From Haladaptatus sp. DJG-WS-42 (lineage in GTDB: Archaea > Halobacteriota > Halobacteria > Halobacteriales > Halococcaceae), in the NCBI RefSeq assembly GCF_037198285.1, contig NZ_CP147243.1, positions 434,001 through 498,000 of the forward strand: a DNA stretch of 64,000 bases. The letters are read 5' to 3'. A program made the translations under genes and the position numbers. Each line of letters begins with the position of its first letter. Position 1 is the first letter of the stretch. The notes under the pieces were generated by a model. It was not told the DNA's origin. It saw only the letters and a program-made list of their open reading frames with translations, and searched no databases. Of the stretch, positions 17,578 to 26,546 are shown piece after piece.

Positions 17578-18566
17578 GGTTCCTCCACGCGGACGCCTTC
17601 GGTGTCGAGTTCGGCGCGGAAGGCATCCTCACAGCCCATGGTAAAGCGAAGCGCCGTCGCCGTTGCGTCCGTCTCGTCGAGTGCGACGATACAGCCGCCG
17701 CCACCGGCTCCCGTGAGTTTTGCACCGAGCGCATCGGCGTCGCGGGCGGCCCACACCATCGTATCGAGCGAGCGCGAGGAGACGCCAAGCGCTTCGAGCA
17801 GGCCGTGATTGAAGTTCATGAGTCGGCCGAGTTCCTCGATGTTACCGTCTGCCAACGCCTGTTCGCCGTGGCGAACGATGTCGCCAATCGCGGTCACGGT
17901 GTTCGCGGCGAAGTCGTACTCCTCTCTGAGTTTGCGAACCCCCGCGACGAGCACGCCCGTGTCGCCCGCACCGCCGTCGTAGCCGATAACGAACGGGAGG
18001 TTCTCGGGCGCTTCGATGGTTCGACAGTCATCGCCTTCGACGCGCACCGCCCCACCCATCGCAGAGCAGAACGTGTCCGCGCGCGACGCCTGCCCGTCTT
18101 GGACGTCGAGTTCGACCTGATAGGCGCGGTCTGCGAGTTCTTCGTTCGTGAGTTCCACGCCAAGTTCGCGCGTGGCGGCGTCGATGGCCGCGACGACTAC
18201 CGCGGCAGAAGAGCCGAGGCCCGCACCGAGGGGAATCGCGCTTTCGATGGTGATGTCGAAGCCAGCGTCTGGCTGGTTTGCTGCGTCTCTTGCCTGTGAA
18301 ACGGCGCCATCGATGTAGCCCATCGCGGCGCGAACGAGGCCGCTCGGCACGTCGACGTCCGGTGCGCCGCCCGCATCGCCGCTGTACTCGACGGTGAACC
18401 CATCGAGGGTGAGGTCGGCTGCCTGCACGCGAAGGCGGCCGTCATCGCGGGCGTCTACGGTCACTCGCGCTCGGCGTTCGATAGCACAGGGGACGGCTGG
18501 TTCCCCGTACACGACGGCGTGCTCACCAAAGAGATAGACTTTGCCTGGAGCACTTGAAACGGTCAT
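17574..18566 (-). CDS. mvk: Mevalonate kinase
   Basis: This 330-aa GHMP kinase starts VSSAPGKVYLFGEHAVVYGEPAV, has the ATP loop PLGAGLGSSAAVVVA near residue 114 and ends with KLTGAGGGGCIVAL near residue 282. It makes 5-phosphomevalonate, committing mevalonate to isoprenoid lipids, carotenoids and quinones. A TTAT-like sequence about 27 nt before the ATG suggests that the mvk-ipk-rnj-idsA-gltX block has its own promoter, because an oppositely oriented Nudix gene separates it from rps2. Confidence 0.95.
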   Translation of the reverse strand: MTVSSAPGKVYLFGEHAVVYGEPAVPCAIERRARVTVDARDDGRLRVQAADLTLDGFTVEYSGDAGGAPDVDVPSGLVRAAMGYIDGAVSQARDAANQPDAGFDITIESAIPLGAGLGSSAAVVVAAIDAATRELGVELTNEELADRAYQVELDVQDGQASRADTFCSAMGGAVRVEGDDCRTIEAPENLPFVIGYDGGAGDTGVLVAGVRKLREEYDFAANTVTAIGDIVRHGEQALADGNIEELGRLMNFNHGLLEALGVSSRSLDTMVWAARDADALGAKLTGAGGGGCIVALDETDATATALRFTMGCEDAFRAELDTEGVRVEEP

Positions 18567-18660
18567 TACCTATTCGAGGGTGCGAGGCATAACAGTAGTT
18601 GCGAATTTACCCGTCGCGCATCCTCACATTTCAATAGTGATGGCCGCAATCCCTGCAGTT

Positions 18661-19224
18661 ATGTCAATCACCGCGCGAATGCGTCGCCACGTAGAGGAGA
18701 CGATTCGCCGGTTCGACGCGGCCTACGGCACCTACGAAATCGTCGAGAAGGAAGAGACGTGGCCCACCGGGCGCTACGATGGAGCCGCCGCCCACTTCGA
18801 GGAAACCGGTGACCTCGGCGGGGCGGGCGTCTGGCTCTCGAACCGTGATGGCGAAGTGCTGCTCATCCGACGAGTAGACGATGTCGCGTGGACCGCGCCG
18901 GGTGGCTACATCAACCCCGATGAATCCTACGAAGAAACCGCCCGCCGCGAAGTACGTGAGGAGACGAGCGTCGAGTGTTTGCTCACCGGACTCAACCAAG
19001 TCCACGTCACGGCCGTTACCGACGAAGCCGACCCCAGCCGACCAGAACTGTTCAATCTCTCTGTTGTGTTCGACGGCCAGCACCTCTCGGGGTCGCCAGA
19101 GGCCGATGCAGACGAAGTCGAATCGGCGCGATGGTGGGACGTGCTCCCAGAAAAACTCCACCATCCAGAGCTCCACCAACTGCCGCTCCCCGAGCCAACG
19201 CCGTCGCTCACGGACGAAGAATAA
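18661..19224 (+). CDS. Nudix hydrolase
   Basis: This 187-aa protein carries a perfect Nudix box GYINPDESYEETARREVREE near residues 81-100 (G-x5-E-x7-R-E-V-x-E-E) that coordinates metal for cleavage of a nucleoside-diphosphate-linked substrate. The N-terminal ~55 residues (RMRRHVEETIRRFDAAYGTY) form a helical extension of a type frequent in haloarchaeal Nudix proteins. The start at 18661 is preferred; the ATG at 18640 is possible and fits a TATA-like element near 18602-18610. The substrate is unknown. It is the only plus-strand gene inside the minus-strand superoperon. Confidence 0.85.
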   Translation: MSITARMRRHVEETIRRFDAAYGTYEIVEKEETWPTGRYDGAAAHFEETGDLGGAGVWLSNRDGEVLLIRRVDDVAWTAPGGYINPDESYEETARREVREETSVECLLTGLNQVHVTAVTDEADPSRPELFNLSVVFDGQHLSGSPEADADEVESARWWDVLPEKLHHPELHQLPLPEPTPSLTDEE

Positions 19225-19242
19225 GAAACGAAAAAGGGCAGC

Positions 19243-20019
19243 TTAAATCTCGCTCTCGAAGTCGTCGAGGGCGTAGGACGGCTCTGCGCCGCGGCGGTCG
19301 AGCGTCTCGTTGGCAAGCAGCCAGTAGACGACCGACAGCGCTTTGCGACCCTTGTTGTTCGTTGGGACGACGAGGTCTACGTTGCTGGTCGAGTTGTTGG
19401 AGTCGCACATTGCGATGACCGGGATACCAACGGTGATGGCCTCTTTTACGGCCTGACTGTCACCGATTGGGTCGGTCACCACGACGACGTCCGGCTCGAT
19501 GTAGCCTGCGTAGTCGGGGTTGGTCAGCGTTCCGGGGATGAAGCGGCCCGTGCGGGCACGTGCGCCGACGGCGTCGGCGAACTTCTCTGCCGGGAAGCGA
19601 CCGTACTGGCGACTGGAGGTCACCAGAATCTGTTCTGGGTTGTAGCCCGCAAGGAAGTCCGCAGCGGTGCGGATGCGCTCGTCTGTTTTCGAGATGTCAA
19701 GGACGTACAGACCGTCGTCACGGACGCGGTGAATGAACCGCTCCATGTACTTGGTCTTCTGCTGGGTACCGATGTGGACACCAGCGGCGAGGTAATCCTC
19801 GACCGGGATGAGGAGGTCTGCCTCCTCCTGGTTGTCCATTACGTCCTCGTCAAGCACGGGGCTCTCTTCTTCGGCCTCTGCGGCCGGCTCTTCGTCATCT
19901 GCCTCTCGGACGTCCGTGTCGGGGTCGACCTCGGGTTCCGCACCGGCCTCGCCGGTCGGCTCCGTGTCGATCTCCTCCTCGGCCGCCTCGAGGCCTTCTT
20001 CTTGTTCGTTATCGCTCAT
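19243..20019 (-). CDS. rps2: Ribosomal protein S2 (uS2) with long acidic N-terminus
   Basis: The protein has 258 aa; residues ~65-258 form the S2 domain ([61 protein letters not shown]). About 65 residues before that are mostly Asp, Glu and Ala, longer than in typical archaeal S2. The tail probably serves solubility or assembly in high salt. The gene overlaps the eno stop by ATGA and converges on the Nudix gene with an 18-nt gap. Confidence 0.96.
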   Translation of the reverse strand: MSDNEQEEGLEAAEEEIDTEPTGEAGAEPEVDPDTDVREADDEEPAAEAEEESPVLDEDVMDNQEEADLLIPVEDYLAAGVHIGTQQKTKYMERFIHRVRDDGLYVLDISKTDERIRTAADFLAGYNPEQILVTSSRQYGRFPAEKFADAVGARARTGRFIPGTLTNPDYAGYIEPDVVVVTDPIGDSQAVKEAITVGIPVIAMCDSNNSTSNVDLVVPTNNKGRKALSVVYWLLANETLDRRGAEPSYALDDFESEI

Positions 20020-21212
20020 GCGTTTGCCTCGATTCGGATGAGTTCGTTGAGTTTTGCAGTGCGCTCGCCGCCAACGGCACCGGTCTTTACGAACGGTGCG
20101 TCGGTCGCGACAGCGAGGTGTGCGATCGTCGTGTCCTCTGTCTCACCACTGCGATGGGAGATGACCGGGTCGTACCCGTTTCGGACGGCGAGTTCGACGG
20201 CGTCGAACGCGTCACTCAGCGTGCCAATCTGATTTGGCTTGATGAGGATGCTGTTTGCCGCGCCCATGTCGATGCCGTCGGCGAGTCGCTCGGTGTTGGT
20301 GACGAACAGGTCGTCCCCACAGATGAGCGTCTGGTCGCCGACTTTCTCGGTGAGCGCTTTGAAGCCGTCAAAGTCGTTCTCGTCGAGGGCGTCCTCGACG
20401 TACACGAGGTCGTAGTCAGTGACGAGGGAGGCGATGTAGTCTACTTGTTCGTCAGGCGTGCGCGTGACGTCTCCGTAGTGGTACTCGCCGTCTTCGAACA
20501 GTTCGGATGCGGCCACGTCGAGGCCGAATCGAATCTCGAAGCCAACGTCGTCTTCGACCGCGTCGGTTGCTTCGGCCATGATGTCGAACGCTTCGGCATC
20601 GTCAATCGACGGCGCCCACGCGCCCTCATCGCCTTTCGCTGCCGCAACGCCGCGTGCGGAGAGCAGTTCTTTGACCGTGTCGTGAACTGCCGCGTTCGCA
20701 AACACTGCGTCCTCGACGCTCGGTGCGCCGACGGGGGCCGAAAGGAACTCCTGGATGTACGTCGCGTCGGTGGCGTGTTCACCGCCGCCGATGACGTTGC
20801 CGAGGGGGACGGGGAACGAGTTTCCGCGGAACGTTCCACCGAGATGCTGGTAGAGGGGCGCGCCGAGCAAGTCGGCGGCCGCCTTTGCCGCGGCCATCGA
20901 AATGGCAACGGCGCTGTTTGCACCAAGCTCGGAGAAGTTATCCGTCCCGTCTGCAGCGCGCAGTGCTGCGTCAACGCTGCGCTGGTCGCCTGCGTACACC
21001 TTCCCGACGAGTCGGGGGATGGCGTGTTCCCGGGCGGCCGCGATGGCCTCTTCTACGGGGAGTTCGATGGCTTCGAATTCGCCTGTGCTCGCGCCACTTG
21101 GGGCGGCCGCACGGCCGAATCCGCCGCTCTCGGTGCGCACGTCTGCTTCGACCGTCGGGTTGCCCCGGGAGTCGAGAATCGCGCGTAAGTGAACCTCGGA
21201 GATGAGTGTCAC
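20016..21212 (-). CDS. eno: Enolase
   Basis: This 398-aa enzyme interconverts 2-phosphoglycerate and phosphoenolpyruvate. Conserved parts are [14 protein letters not shown] near residue 12, [11 protein letters not shown] near residue 37, the metal ligands in [11 protein letters not shown] (~282) and GDDLFVTN (~308), and [18 protein letters not shown] near residue 361. The start is a GTG at 21212 that overlaps the rpoK stop as GTGA; upstream in-frame ATGs would run through rpoK. A glycolytic gene inside this ribosomal operon is a conserved archaeal feature. Confidence 0.96.
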   Translation of the reverse strand: MTLISEVHLRAILDSRGNPTVEADVRTESGGFGRAAAPSGASTGEFEAIELPVEEAIAAAREHAIPRLVGKVYAGDQRSVDAALRAADGTDNFSELGANSAVAISMAAAKAAADLLGAPLYQHLGGTFRGNSFPVPLGNVIGGGEHATDATYIQEFLSAPVGAPSVEDAVFANAAVHDTVKELLSARGVAAAKGDEGAWAPSIDDAEAFDIMAEATDAVEDDVGFEIRFGLDVAASELFEDGEYHYGDVTRTPDEQVDYIASLVTDYDLVYVEDALDENDFDGFKALTEKVGDQTLICGDDLFVTNTERLADGIDMGAANSILIKPNQIGTLSDAFDAVELAVRNGYDPVISHRSGETEDTTIAHLAVATDAPFVKTGAVGGERTAKLNELIRIEANA

Positions 21213-21394
21213 TGCTTTGCACCTCGATTGACAGTGAAAGGCAGGACACCGGCGTCGAACTCCTCGGCTGCGATGAGAATCGGTTGGGATTCGTCCGTCT
21301 CGATGAGTACGGGCGCGCCGTACGACACCTGCAGGGCGCGTGCCCCGAGGATGCGTGCTTTTTCGTACCGGCTGTATCGTTGCATGGATATCAC
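21209..21394 (-). CDS. rpoK: RNA polymerase subunit K (Rpb6-like)
   Basis: This protein of about 61 aa has the RpoK signature [23 protein letters not shown] near residues 9-31. It helps assemble and stabilise the largest polymerase subunit. A GTG at 21394 overlaps the rpoN stop (GTGA); an internal ATG at 21385 is the alternative and would give 58 aa. I prefer the GTG because the next gene, eno, uses the same GTGA junction. Confidence 0.93.
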   Translation of the reverse strand: MISMQRYSRYEKARILGARALQVSYGAPVLIETDESQPILIAAEEFDAGVLPFTVNRGAKQ

Positions 21395-21585
21395 TGGTAT
21401 GGGGCGACGACATCGACGAGGTCGCGGTGCGACACTAGCATGCGCCGACAGCAGAATCGGTCCAGCCCGAGGTCGTCGAGTACTTGTTCGGGGTCTTCAT
21501 CGCCATCTAAGGCGCGTGCTTCGAATTCTTCCCAGTGTTCGCCGACAACTTTGCCGCACGTGAAACACCGGACTGGTATCATCAT
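21391..21585 (-). CDS. rpoN: RNA polymerase subunit N (Rpb10-like)
   Basis: This 64-aa zinc-bundle protein has the invariant CFTCGKV near the start and [12 protein letters not shown] near residue 42 (C-x2-C ... C-C). It anchors subunits D and L in the polymerase assembly platform. Two adjacent ATGs (21585, 21582) are possible starts. It overlaps rpoK and follows S9 by 12 nt. Confidence 0.96.
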   Translation of the reverse strand: MMIPVRCFTCGKVVGEHWEEFEARALDGDEDPEQVLDDLGLDRFCCRRMLVSHRDLVDVVAPYQ

Positions 21586-21597
21586 GGCGTGGTCACC

Positions 21598-21993
21598 TCA
21601 GCGGTAGGACTTCTGGTAGCGGGCACGAGCGCCAGGCCCGCCCCACTTCTTTGGTTCAGACTGGCGAACGTCGTTCACCAGCAGGGAACGGTCGAACTCC
21701 ATGAACGCGTCGCGGAGTTCGGCGTCCGCAGAGTGCTCAACCAGTCCACGCGCGATGGCGGTGCGGACTGCGTCGGCCTGTCCGACGACGCCGCCGCCTT
21801 GCACGTGCACTTCGATGTCGACCGAGTCGCGCAGGCCTTCGGAGATGCGGAACGGCTCCAGCATCTTGAGGCGGGCGAGCTCTGGTTCGACCAGTTCGAC
21901 TGGCTGGGAATTGATACGCACACGACCCTCGCCTGCTTTGACCGTTGCACGGGCGATGGCCGTCTTCTTCTTACCACTCGTATTCGTTACCAT
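21598..21993 (-). CDS. rps9: Ribosomal protein S9 (uS9)
   Basis: This 131-aa protein starts with [22 protein letters not shown] and ends with the conserved C-terminal tail [17 protein letters not shown], which reaches toward the P-site tRNA. Its start overlaps the L13 stop by 7 nt, and the L13-S9 pair is conserved across all domains. Confidence 0.97.
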   Translation of the reverse strand: MVTNTSGKKKTAIARATVKAGEGRVRINSQPVELVEPELARLKMLEPFRISEGLRDSVDIEVHVQGGGVVGQADAVRTAIARGLVEHSADAELRDAFMEFDRSLLVNDVRQSEPKKWGGPGARARYQKSYR

Positions 21994-22424
21994 GTGACGT
22001 TGGCCCCCAGTTTTTCGCTCACTTCGCCCAGTTGGACGAAGCGAATGTTCGATAAGCGGTCGAGCGACGTGCCTTCAAGCACTTCGCCGTCTTCGTCGTA
22101 CGGGTTACCCACGTAGACGCGGACGGATTCGAGCGCCTCGCGGCCACGCTGCGTTTTGTATGGCAGCATGCCGCGGATGGCGCGCTTGAAGATCATGTCG
22201 GGACGCTTTGGGTAGTATGGGCCCTGGTCAGAGCCGATCTCTGCGCGTTTTTCGTAGACCGAGAAGATGTCCTCTCGGCCGCCAGTGATGATGGTTTCTT
22301 CTGCGTTCACCACGGCAACGCGCTCGCCGTCTAAGGCGAGCTGGGCGACCTGACTGGCCACCCGACCCATGATGCAGTCGCGGGCGTCGACGATGACGTC
22401 GACGTCAAATTCGGCTGCGCTCAT
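21987..22424 (-). CDS. rpl13: Ribosomal protein L13 (uL13)
   Basis: This 145-aa large-subunit protein has [22 protein letters not shown] near the start, [29 protein letters not shown] in the middle and VRVYVGNPY thereafter. Archaeal length and features are normal. It is coupled to L18e by an ATGA overlap. Confidence 0.97.
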   Translation of the reverse strand: MSAAEFDVDVIVDARDCIMGRVASQVAQLALDGERVAVVNAEETIITGGREDIFSVYEKRAEIGSDQGPYYPKRPDMIFKRAIRGMLPYKTQRGREALESVRVYVGNPYDEDGEVLEGTSLDRLSNIRFVQLGEVSEKLGANVTW

Positions 22425-22771
22425 TGAATCACCCGGATGTTCGTTCCGTTGGGGTTCTGTTCTAGAATCTGTTCCAGCTTGACTGGCTCACCGACTTGCT
22501 TGATCTTCGTCTCTGCGGACGACGAGAAGTCGACTGCAGCGACGGTGACCGACTTTTGAAGGACACCACTGCCGAGCACCTTACCGGGTACAACGACGGT
22601 TTCGTCCTCTTTGGCGTACCGCTCGATACGGCCCAGGTTGACCTCTGCGTGGTTACGCCGGGGCTTTTCGAGTCGGTCAGCAACATCGCTCCAGATGTCG
22701 GCACCCGAATCACGGGCGGTCGACTTCAGGTCGGCGATGAGACTGGCGAGCCTCGGATTCGTCTTACTCAT
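22421..22771 (-). CDS. rpl18e: Ribosomal protein L18e (eL18)
   Basis: This 116-aa protein starts [19 protein letters not shown] and continues with the conserved [21 protein letters not shown] and [21 protein letters not shown]. It is an archaeal/eukaryal large-subunit protein. It begins 26 nt after the tRNA-Leu 3' end, so the same transcript must be cut by tRNA processing. Confidence 0.96.
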   Translation of the reverse strand: MSKTNPRLASLIADLKSTARDSGADIWSDVADRLEKPRRNHAEVNLGRIERYAKEDETVVVPGKVLGSGVLQKSVTVAAVDFSSSAETKIKQVGEPVKLEQILEQNPNGTNIRVIQ

Positions 22772-22797
22772 AATATCGCTCCTGATGGAAAACTGAG

Positions 22798-22882
22798 TGC
22801 AGGGGGCAGGATTTGAACCTGCGGACTCCTACGAGACAGCGCCCTGAACGCTGCGCCGTTGGCCTGACTTGGCTACCCCTGC
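22798..22882 (-). tRNA. tRNA-Leu (anticodon CAG)
   Basis: This is an 85-nt class II tRNA with acceptor GCAGGGG paired to CCCCTGC (22799-22805) and discriminator A. The T arm contains GGTTCAAATCC, a long variable arm is present, and the anticodon loop TTCAGGG gives CAG, reading CUG. No intron is seen and CCA is not encoded. It sits inside the ribosomal operon between rpoD and L18e; a tRNA-Leu in this place is known from other haloarchaea. Confidence 0.95.
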
Positions 22883-22906
22883 TCGCATGCATGTGTTTTG
22901 GGTTGG

Positions 22907-22988
22907 CCTTCAAACCTGTTTCGATTGCACACCCGGTCCTGCCGGTGGTTTTGTGGGCAGGCGTCCGGGTTTGAATGTGGTTTGAAGG
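22907..22988 (-). other. Long imperfect hairpin between rpoD and tRNA-Leu
   Basis: The 82-nt element has a perfect 10-bp outer stem (CCTTCAAACC at 22907-22916 with GGTTTGAAGG at 22979-22988) and two inner stems: ACCCGG/CCGGGT (22931-22936, 22965-22970) and CCTGCC/GGCAGG (22938-22943, 22956-22961), closed by a 12-nt loop. GGTTTGAA occurs twice (22968, 22979), so two outer pairings compete. It starts 24 nt upstream of the tRNA 5' end and could be a processing signal, an attenuator or a small RNA. Confidence 0.6.
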
Positions 22989-23002
22989 GATCATTGGTCT
23001 GC

Positions 23003-23749
23003 TTACAGTTGGACTGCTTCTTCGAGTTCTGCGGCGCGGTCGCCGAGACTGTCGGCGGCGGCGAGGACGAGGTCTGCGACGGTGAACGACCCGTCGGTTT
23101 CGACGTCGAACACGAACGCGTTCGGGACGTCGGTGACTTCGACTTCCTTGCCGGGATACCGCTTCGAGAGGTCGTGGTCGAACTCCTCAGTGCCGACCAG
23201 TTCTCCGTCTTCTTCGATTACACCACGAAGGATGTTCGGTTCGTCATCTTCGAACTCGCCTGCGTCGCCGACGACTTCGACACGCTGGAGGTGTCGGTAG
23301 CCAACGGCCACCCCACCTTGGAACTTCGCGTGGGATTTGCCGGTGTCGAGAACCGCGTCGGCCTCGAATTCGAGGCGCTGGCTCTCTTTGAGTTCGACGA
23401 TGGGGACGTTCTGGTCTGCGGGCTGGACGAGGTCGTCCGCCGAGACGAGGTCGCCCGAGTAGGCCGTTGCCGGACCTTTCACGTCGAGGCTCAGAGTGAC
23501 GGTGTCACCGAGCTCGAACTCACCGATTGGCGAGGTGAGCGGGACGAGGCCCAGTCGCAGGGCGATCATCTCGTCGAACATCACACTCGAGTTCTCGATG
23601 AACCGAACCGTGTCGATCGACAGCGTGGGCACGTCCGTAATCATCGCGCGGCGGATGCCGTTTGCGAATGCCGGGGTGACCCCACGGACGAGGAATCGCG
23701 ACCTGCGATCCGTGTAGTCGATGAACTCCACTTCGTAGTCGACAGCCAT
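23003..23749 (-). CDS. rpoD: RNA polymerase subunit D (Rpb3-like)
   Basis: This 248-aa protein forms with subunit L the alpha-like assembly platform of RNA polymerase. Signature parts are [41 protein letters not shown] near residue 27 and [15 protein letters not shown] near residue 57. Some archaeal D subunits carry a ferredoxin-like 4Fe-4S insertion; this protein has no cysteine at all, so it cannot hold such a cluster. It follows S11 with a 2-nt gap. Confidence 0.96.
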   Translation of the reverse strand: MAVDYEVEFIDYTDRRSRFLVRGVTPAFANGIRRAMITDVPTLSIDTVRFIENSSVMFDEMIALRLGLVPLTSPIGEFELGDTVTLSLDVKGPATAYSGDLVSADDLVQPADQNVPIVELKESQRLEFEADAVLDTGKSHAKFQGGVAVGYRHLQRVEVVGDAGEFEDDEPNILRGVIEEDGELVGTEEFDHDLSKRYPGKEVEVTDVPNAFVFDVETDGSFTVADLVLAAADSLGDRAAELEEAVQL

Positions 23750-23751
23750 TG

Positions 23752-24138
23752 TTAGAACCCGCTGTTCTTAGGGGCACGAGTGCCGTCGTGCGGAATTGGC
23801 GTTACGTCTTCGATGCGGCCGATTTCGAGGCCGGCACGGGCAAGCGCGCGGATGGTCGCCTGTGCGCCGGGGCCTGGGTTCTTCTGGAGGTTGCCACCGG
23901 GGCCGCGCACGCGGACGTGCAGGCCAGTGATACCAGCGGCGTGAATCTCCTCTGCAACCGTCTCAGCCATCTGCATCGCCGCGTACGGGGATGCTTCGTC
24001 ACGGTTCTGCTTGACCACGGTACCACCGGACGATTTGACAATCGTCTCAGCGCCCGTCTGGTCGGTTACCGTAATGATGGTGTTGTTGAACGATGCGTAG
24101 ACGTGGGCAATGCCCCATTTTTCTTCTTCAGAACTCAT
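23752..24138 (-). CDS. rps11: Ribosomal protein S11 (uS11)
   Basis: This 128-aa protein is complete: [69 protein letters not shown] and the C-terminal [13 protein letters not shown]. It lies on the platform of the small subunit. It overlaps S4 by ATGA. Confidence 0.97.
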   Translation of the reverse strand: MSSEEEKWGIAHVYASFNNTIITVTDQTGAETIVKSSGGTVVKQNRDEASPYAAMQMAETVAEEIHAAGITGLHVRVRGPGGNLQKNPGPGAQATIRALARAGLEIGRIEDVTPIPHDGTRAPKNSGF

Positions 24139-24665
24139 TGTTGGTCCTCCGAACGCTCAGGGTGCAGGTCGTCTGCAAGTGGGCTGGTCTCGTCGAACGC
24201 GACCGAATCCTCGTCTGTGACCGACACCTTCGCCGATGGCGCGGTGACGCGGCTCCCGTTCACGGTGACGTGACCGTGGACGATGAACTGACGGGCCTGC
24301 TTTGGCGTGTGACCGAGGCCTTTGCGGTAGGCAATCGTCTGGAGACGACGTTCGAGCACGTCGTTCACGTCGAGACTCAGGACGTCGTCAAGGCTGTCGT
24401 CCTCAGAGAGGACGCCGATGCGCTTGAGACGGGCGAGGAACTGGGAACCGCGCTCGGTTGCGAGTTCCGTGTCGCCCTGCGTCTGCCCGAGCAGTTCGCG
24501 GGCTTCGCGGCGGTAGTTACGCAGTTCCGACTGCGCCTTCCAGAGTTCTTCTTTGTTCTTCAGGCCGTAGCGACCGGCGAGCCCGTGCTCTTCGGCGATG
24601 CGCTCGCCCTGGAACGGGTGGTTCGGGGTTTCGTAGAACTTCGTGTTCTGTCCGGGAAGCGACAT
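24135..24665 (-). CDS. rps4: Ribosomal protein S4 (uS4)
   Basis: This 176-aa archaeal S4 starts with [20 protein letters not shown], has [13 protein letters not shown] and carries the S4 RNA-binding domain ([35 protein letters not shown]) near residues 103-137. It is a primary binder of 16S rRNA in small-subunit assembly. It starts 3 nt after the S13 stop. Confidence 0.97.
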   Translation of the reverse strand: MSLPGQNTKFYETPNHPFQGERIAEEHGLAGRYGLKNKEELWKAQSELRNYRREARELLGQTQGDTELATERGSQFLARLKRIGVLSEDDSLDDVLSLDVNDVLERRLQTIAYRKGLGHTPKQARQFIVHGHVTVNGSRVTAPSAKVSVTDEDSVAFDETSPLADDLHPERSEDQQ

Positions 24666-24668
24666 TTA

Positions 24669-25160
24669 TTACTCCTCCTCCTGTTTGATGGCTTCGATGT
24701 TGACACCGATGGTCCCCTCCGAACGCCCCGTGGACTTGGTGCGCTGACCGCGGACTTTCTGTCCGCGCTTGTGGCGTGCGCCCTTGTAGGAGTTGATCAT
24801 CTTCATCCGGTTGATGTCACGCGTTCGCGTGAGGTTCACGTCGTTACCGGTGATGTGTTTCGTCTCGCCCGTGTAGAAGTCGCTCTGACGATTCGTGAGC
24901 CACACTGGCACTTCGTCTGCGTACTCCTCTACGAGGGAGACAATCGATTCAATCTCATCGTCCTCGAGGCGGCCGAACGTGGAACGTCGGTCGATGTCGG
25001 CTTTTTTCGCGATGATGCGGGCCGTCCGTCGGCCAATGCCGTTCATCTCACTCAGTGCACGCTCGATGCTCTTCGTACCATCGAGGTCTGTCTGTCCGAT
25101 CCGAACGAAGTATCTGATGTCGTCTTGTTCTTCGTCCGTGGTGGGTTCTTCTGCACTCAT
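24669..25160 (-). CDS. rps13: Ribosomal protein S13 (uS13)
   Basis: This 163-aa protein contains RYFVRIGQTDLDGTKSIERAL, GIGRRTARIIAKKADID and the C-terminal YKGARHKRGQKVRGQRTKSTGR. It sits at the small-subunit head and contacts tRNA. The ATG at 25160 is chosen because upstream in-frame sequence overlaps tRNA-Ser. Its leader holds two hairpins. Confidence 0.96.
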   Translation of the reverse strand: MSAEEPTTDEEQDDIRYFVRIGQTDLDGTKSIERALSEMNGIGRRTARIIAKKADIDRRSTFGRLEDDEIESIVSLVEEYADEVPVWLTNRQSDFYTGETKHITGNDVNLTRTRDINRMKMINSYKGARHKRGQKVRGQRTKSTGRSEGTIGVNIEAIKQEEE

Positions 25161-25178
25161 TGTTGCTGAATGGTTGAT

Positions 25179-25221
25179 GAAGCAACTTCGTTGCTTCGGT
25201 CGAAAGTGTCCGTTTTTGGAC
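25179..25221 (-). other. Two hairpins between tRNA-Ser and rps13
   Basis: GAAGCAAC/GTTGCTTC forms a perfect 8-bp stem with a 3-nt loop (25179-25197), and GTCC/GGAC encloses a 6-nt T-rich loop (25208-25221). Both are in the transcript between the tRNA 3' end and the rps13 start, so they may shape processing or S13 translation. Confidence 0.5.
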
Positions 25222-25229
25222 GTTCGAGA

Positions 25230-25314
25230 CGTCGTGGCGGGGATTCGAACCCCGGAGGCTTGACGCCACAGAGTTAGCAACCCTGCGCCTTGGGCCAGAC
25301 TTGGCTACCACGAC
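25230..25314 (-). tRNA. tRNA-Ser (anticodon GCT)
   Basis: This 85-nt class II tRNA has acceptor GTCGTGG paired to CCACGAC (25231-25237) and discriminator G. The D arm is TAGCCAAGTCTGGCC, the anticodon loop TTGCTAA gives GCT (reads AGC/AGU), a long variable arm follows, and the T arm has GGTTCGAATCC. No intron; CCA not encoded. It heads the ribosomal superoperon. Confidence 0.95.
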
Positions 25315-25397
25315 CTGCGCTCAGTATCTTCGCCCAGTTGGACTCGGGGCCTATGCCCCTACAGCTATTCGCTTACACTGGTACAAATCCGGTTAGG

Positions 25398-25405
25398 GTA
25401 CTTAA
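25398..25405 (-). promoter_or_regulatory. Promoter of the tRNA-Ser/ribosomal superoperon
   Basis: TTTAAGTA on the minus strand matches the haloarchaeal TATA pattern. A start about 26 nt downstream leaves a ~60-nt leader before tRNA-Ser. The gap 25315-25544 otherwise shows no gene. Confidence 0.55.
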
Positions 25406-25544
25406 ACACAACGAAAGCAACCCGACCGACCGTCATGCTGTCTCACGGCAAACACGGGTGAAAATAGCCAGACGTTCCTCGAATCGTTCGCTACTAGAAC
25501 AGTCCCAATTTTAAACAAGAAACAGGGTTTGAGCAGGCCGGCAC

Positions 25545-26516
25545 TCAGACGCCGACCGTCTTCTCGGGGAGGTACTTCTCGTTTACCACCCACTCACCAT
25601 CTTCTTCGACGAGATACTCGCCGTAGTACGGCACGCGATTCGCCACGACTTCGCGGAACGCCGAACGAATCTCGGCTTTGGTCATCTCACCCATCGGCCG
25701 AAGGTCGTCGTTTCGGTTGAGACACCCCTTCAGATATCCTTCGTGCGTCACGCGCACGCGATGACAGTTTGCACAGAAGCTCTTGTTCCCGACCGGGTCA
25801 ACGATTTCGACCATGCCCTTCCCGATATAGTAGCGCTTTCTCCCGTGCATGTTTCGGCGTTCGATGCGGTCTGCCTGCTCTGCGAGCCAGTCGTGAACCC
25901 GCCCGATGTCGATAGCCCACTCGTCGTGGCCAGTCAGTTCCGGCATGTACTCGATGAGCTGGAGTTGCAGACCCTCGTTTTCAGCAACGTGGTCTACCAT
26001 CTCAGGGACGTAACCCGCTGTCTGCTTGAACACGACCATGTTCAGCTTCACGGGGTCGAGCCCGGCGTCGAGCGCCGCTTGCACGCCTTCGAGCACGCGG
26101 TCGTAGGCACCACTTTTCGTAATTTCCGCAAACTCCTTCGGGTCGAGGGCGTCCTGTGAGACGTTCACCCGCGCGAGACCAGCTTCTTTGAGCGCCTCCG
26201 CCCGTCCTGGTAAAAACGTCCCGTTCGTCGTCAGCGACACCTCCATCGAGTCGGGTGTGCGCCGGATAATCTCCTCTAAGTCTTCGCGCAACATCGGCTC
26301 CCCACCCGTGAACTTCACCTTCTCCACCCCAAACTCCGTTACGACCTCCAGAAAGCGAACCACCTCATCCGCGCTCATCTCGTTTTCTTGCGGATCCATC
26401 GGCCCGCGCGTGTCCCCGAGCCCCTCGTTGTGGCAGTAGACACAATCAAAATTACACCGGTCGGTCAGCGAAATCCGCACACCGGATACCTCGCGGCCAA
26501 AATCGTCCGTGAGCAT
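25545..26516 (-). CDS. moaA: GTP 3',8-cyclase MoaA (molybdopterin synthesis)
   Basis: This 323-aa radical-SAM enzyme performs the first step of molybdenum cofactor synthesis. The CxxxCxxC cluster is in [15 protein letters not shown] near residue 19, GGEP is near residue 69, and the C-terminal second cluster is visible as [19 protein letters not shown] (C-x2-C-x13-C) near residue 243. The start at 26516 ([12 protein letters not shown]) fits a TATA-like sequence at 26539-26546; an in-frame ATG at 26525 adds only three residues. Confidence 0.93.
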   Translation of the reverse strand: MLTDDFGREVSGVRISLTDRCNFDCVYCHNEGLGDTRGPMDPQENEMSADEVVRFLEVVTEFGVEKVKFTGGEPMLREDLEEIIRRTPDSMEVSLTTNGTFLPGRAEALKEAGLARVNVSQDALDPKEFAEITKSGAYDRVLEGVQAALDAGLDPVKLNMVVFKQTAGYVPEMVDHVAENEGLQLQLIEYMPELTGHDEWAIDIGRVHDWLAEQADRIERRNMHGRKRYYIGKGMVEIVDPVGNKSFCANCHRVRVTHEGYLKGCLNRNDDLRPMGEMTKAEIRSAFREVVANRVPYYGEYLVEEDGEWVVNEKYLPEKTVGV

Positions 26517-26538
26517 ATGACACACTTCTCGTGCGTCC

Positions 26539-26546
26539 GCATAAGT
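26539..26546 (-). promoter_or_regulatory. TATA-like box of moaA
   Basis: ACTTATGC on the minus strand is about 27 nt before the 26516 start, suggesting a leaderless transcript. An inverted repeat GTAAC-8 nt-GTTAC (26570-26587) lies just upstream and could be an operator. Confidence 0.4.

Noticed and set aside
20118-21188. A 356-codon plus-strand frame opposite enolase
   Set aside because: Composition is that of an antisense frame (many Val, Arg, Cys) and enolase is certain.
22764-22994. A 76-codon minus-strand frame across tRNA-Leu
   Set aside because: It lies over the tRNA and the hairpin; it is not a protein gene.
22898-23755. A 285-codon plus-strand frame opposite rpoD
   Set aside because: Shadow of rpoD; no motif, and it runs through the rpoD-tRNA-Leu hairpin.
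24093-25169. A 358-codon plus-strand frame opposite S4 and S13
   Set aside because: Shadow of two ribosomal protein genes.
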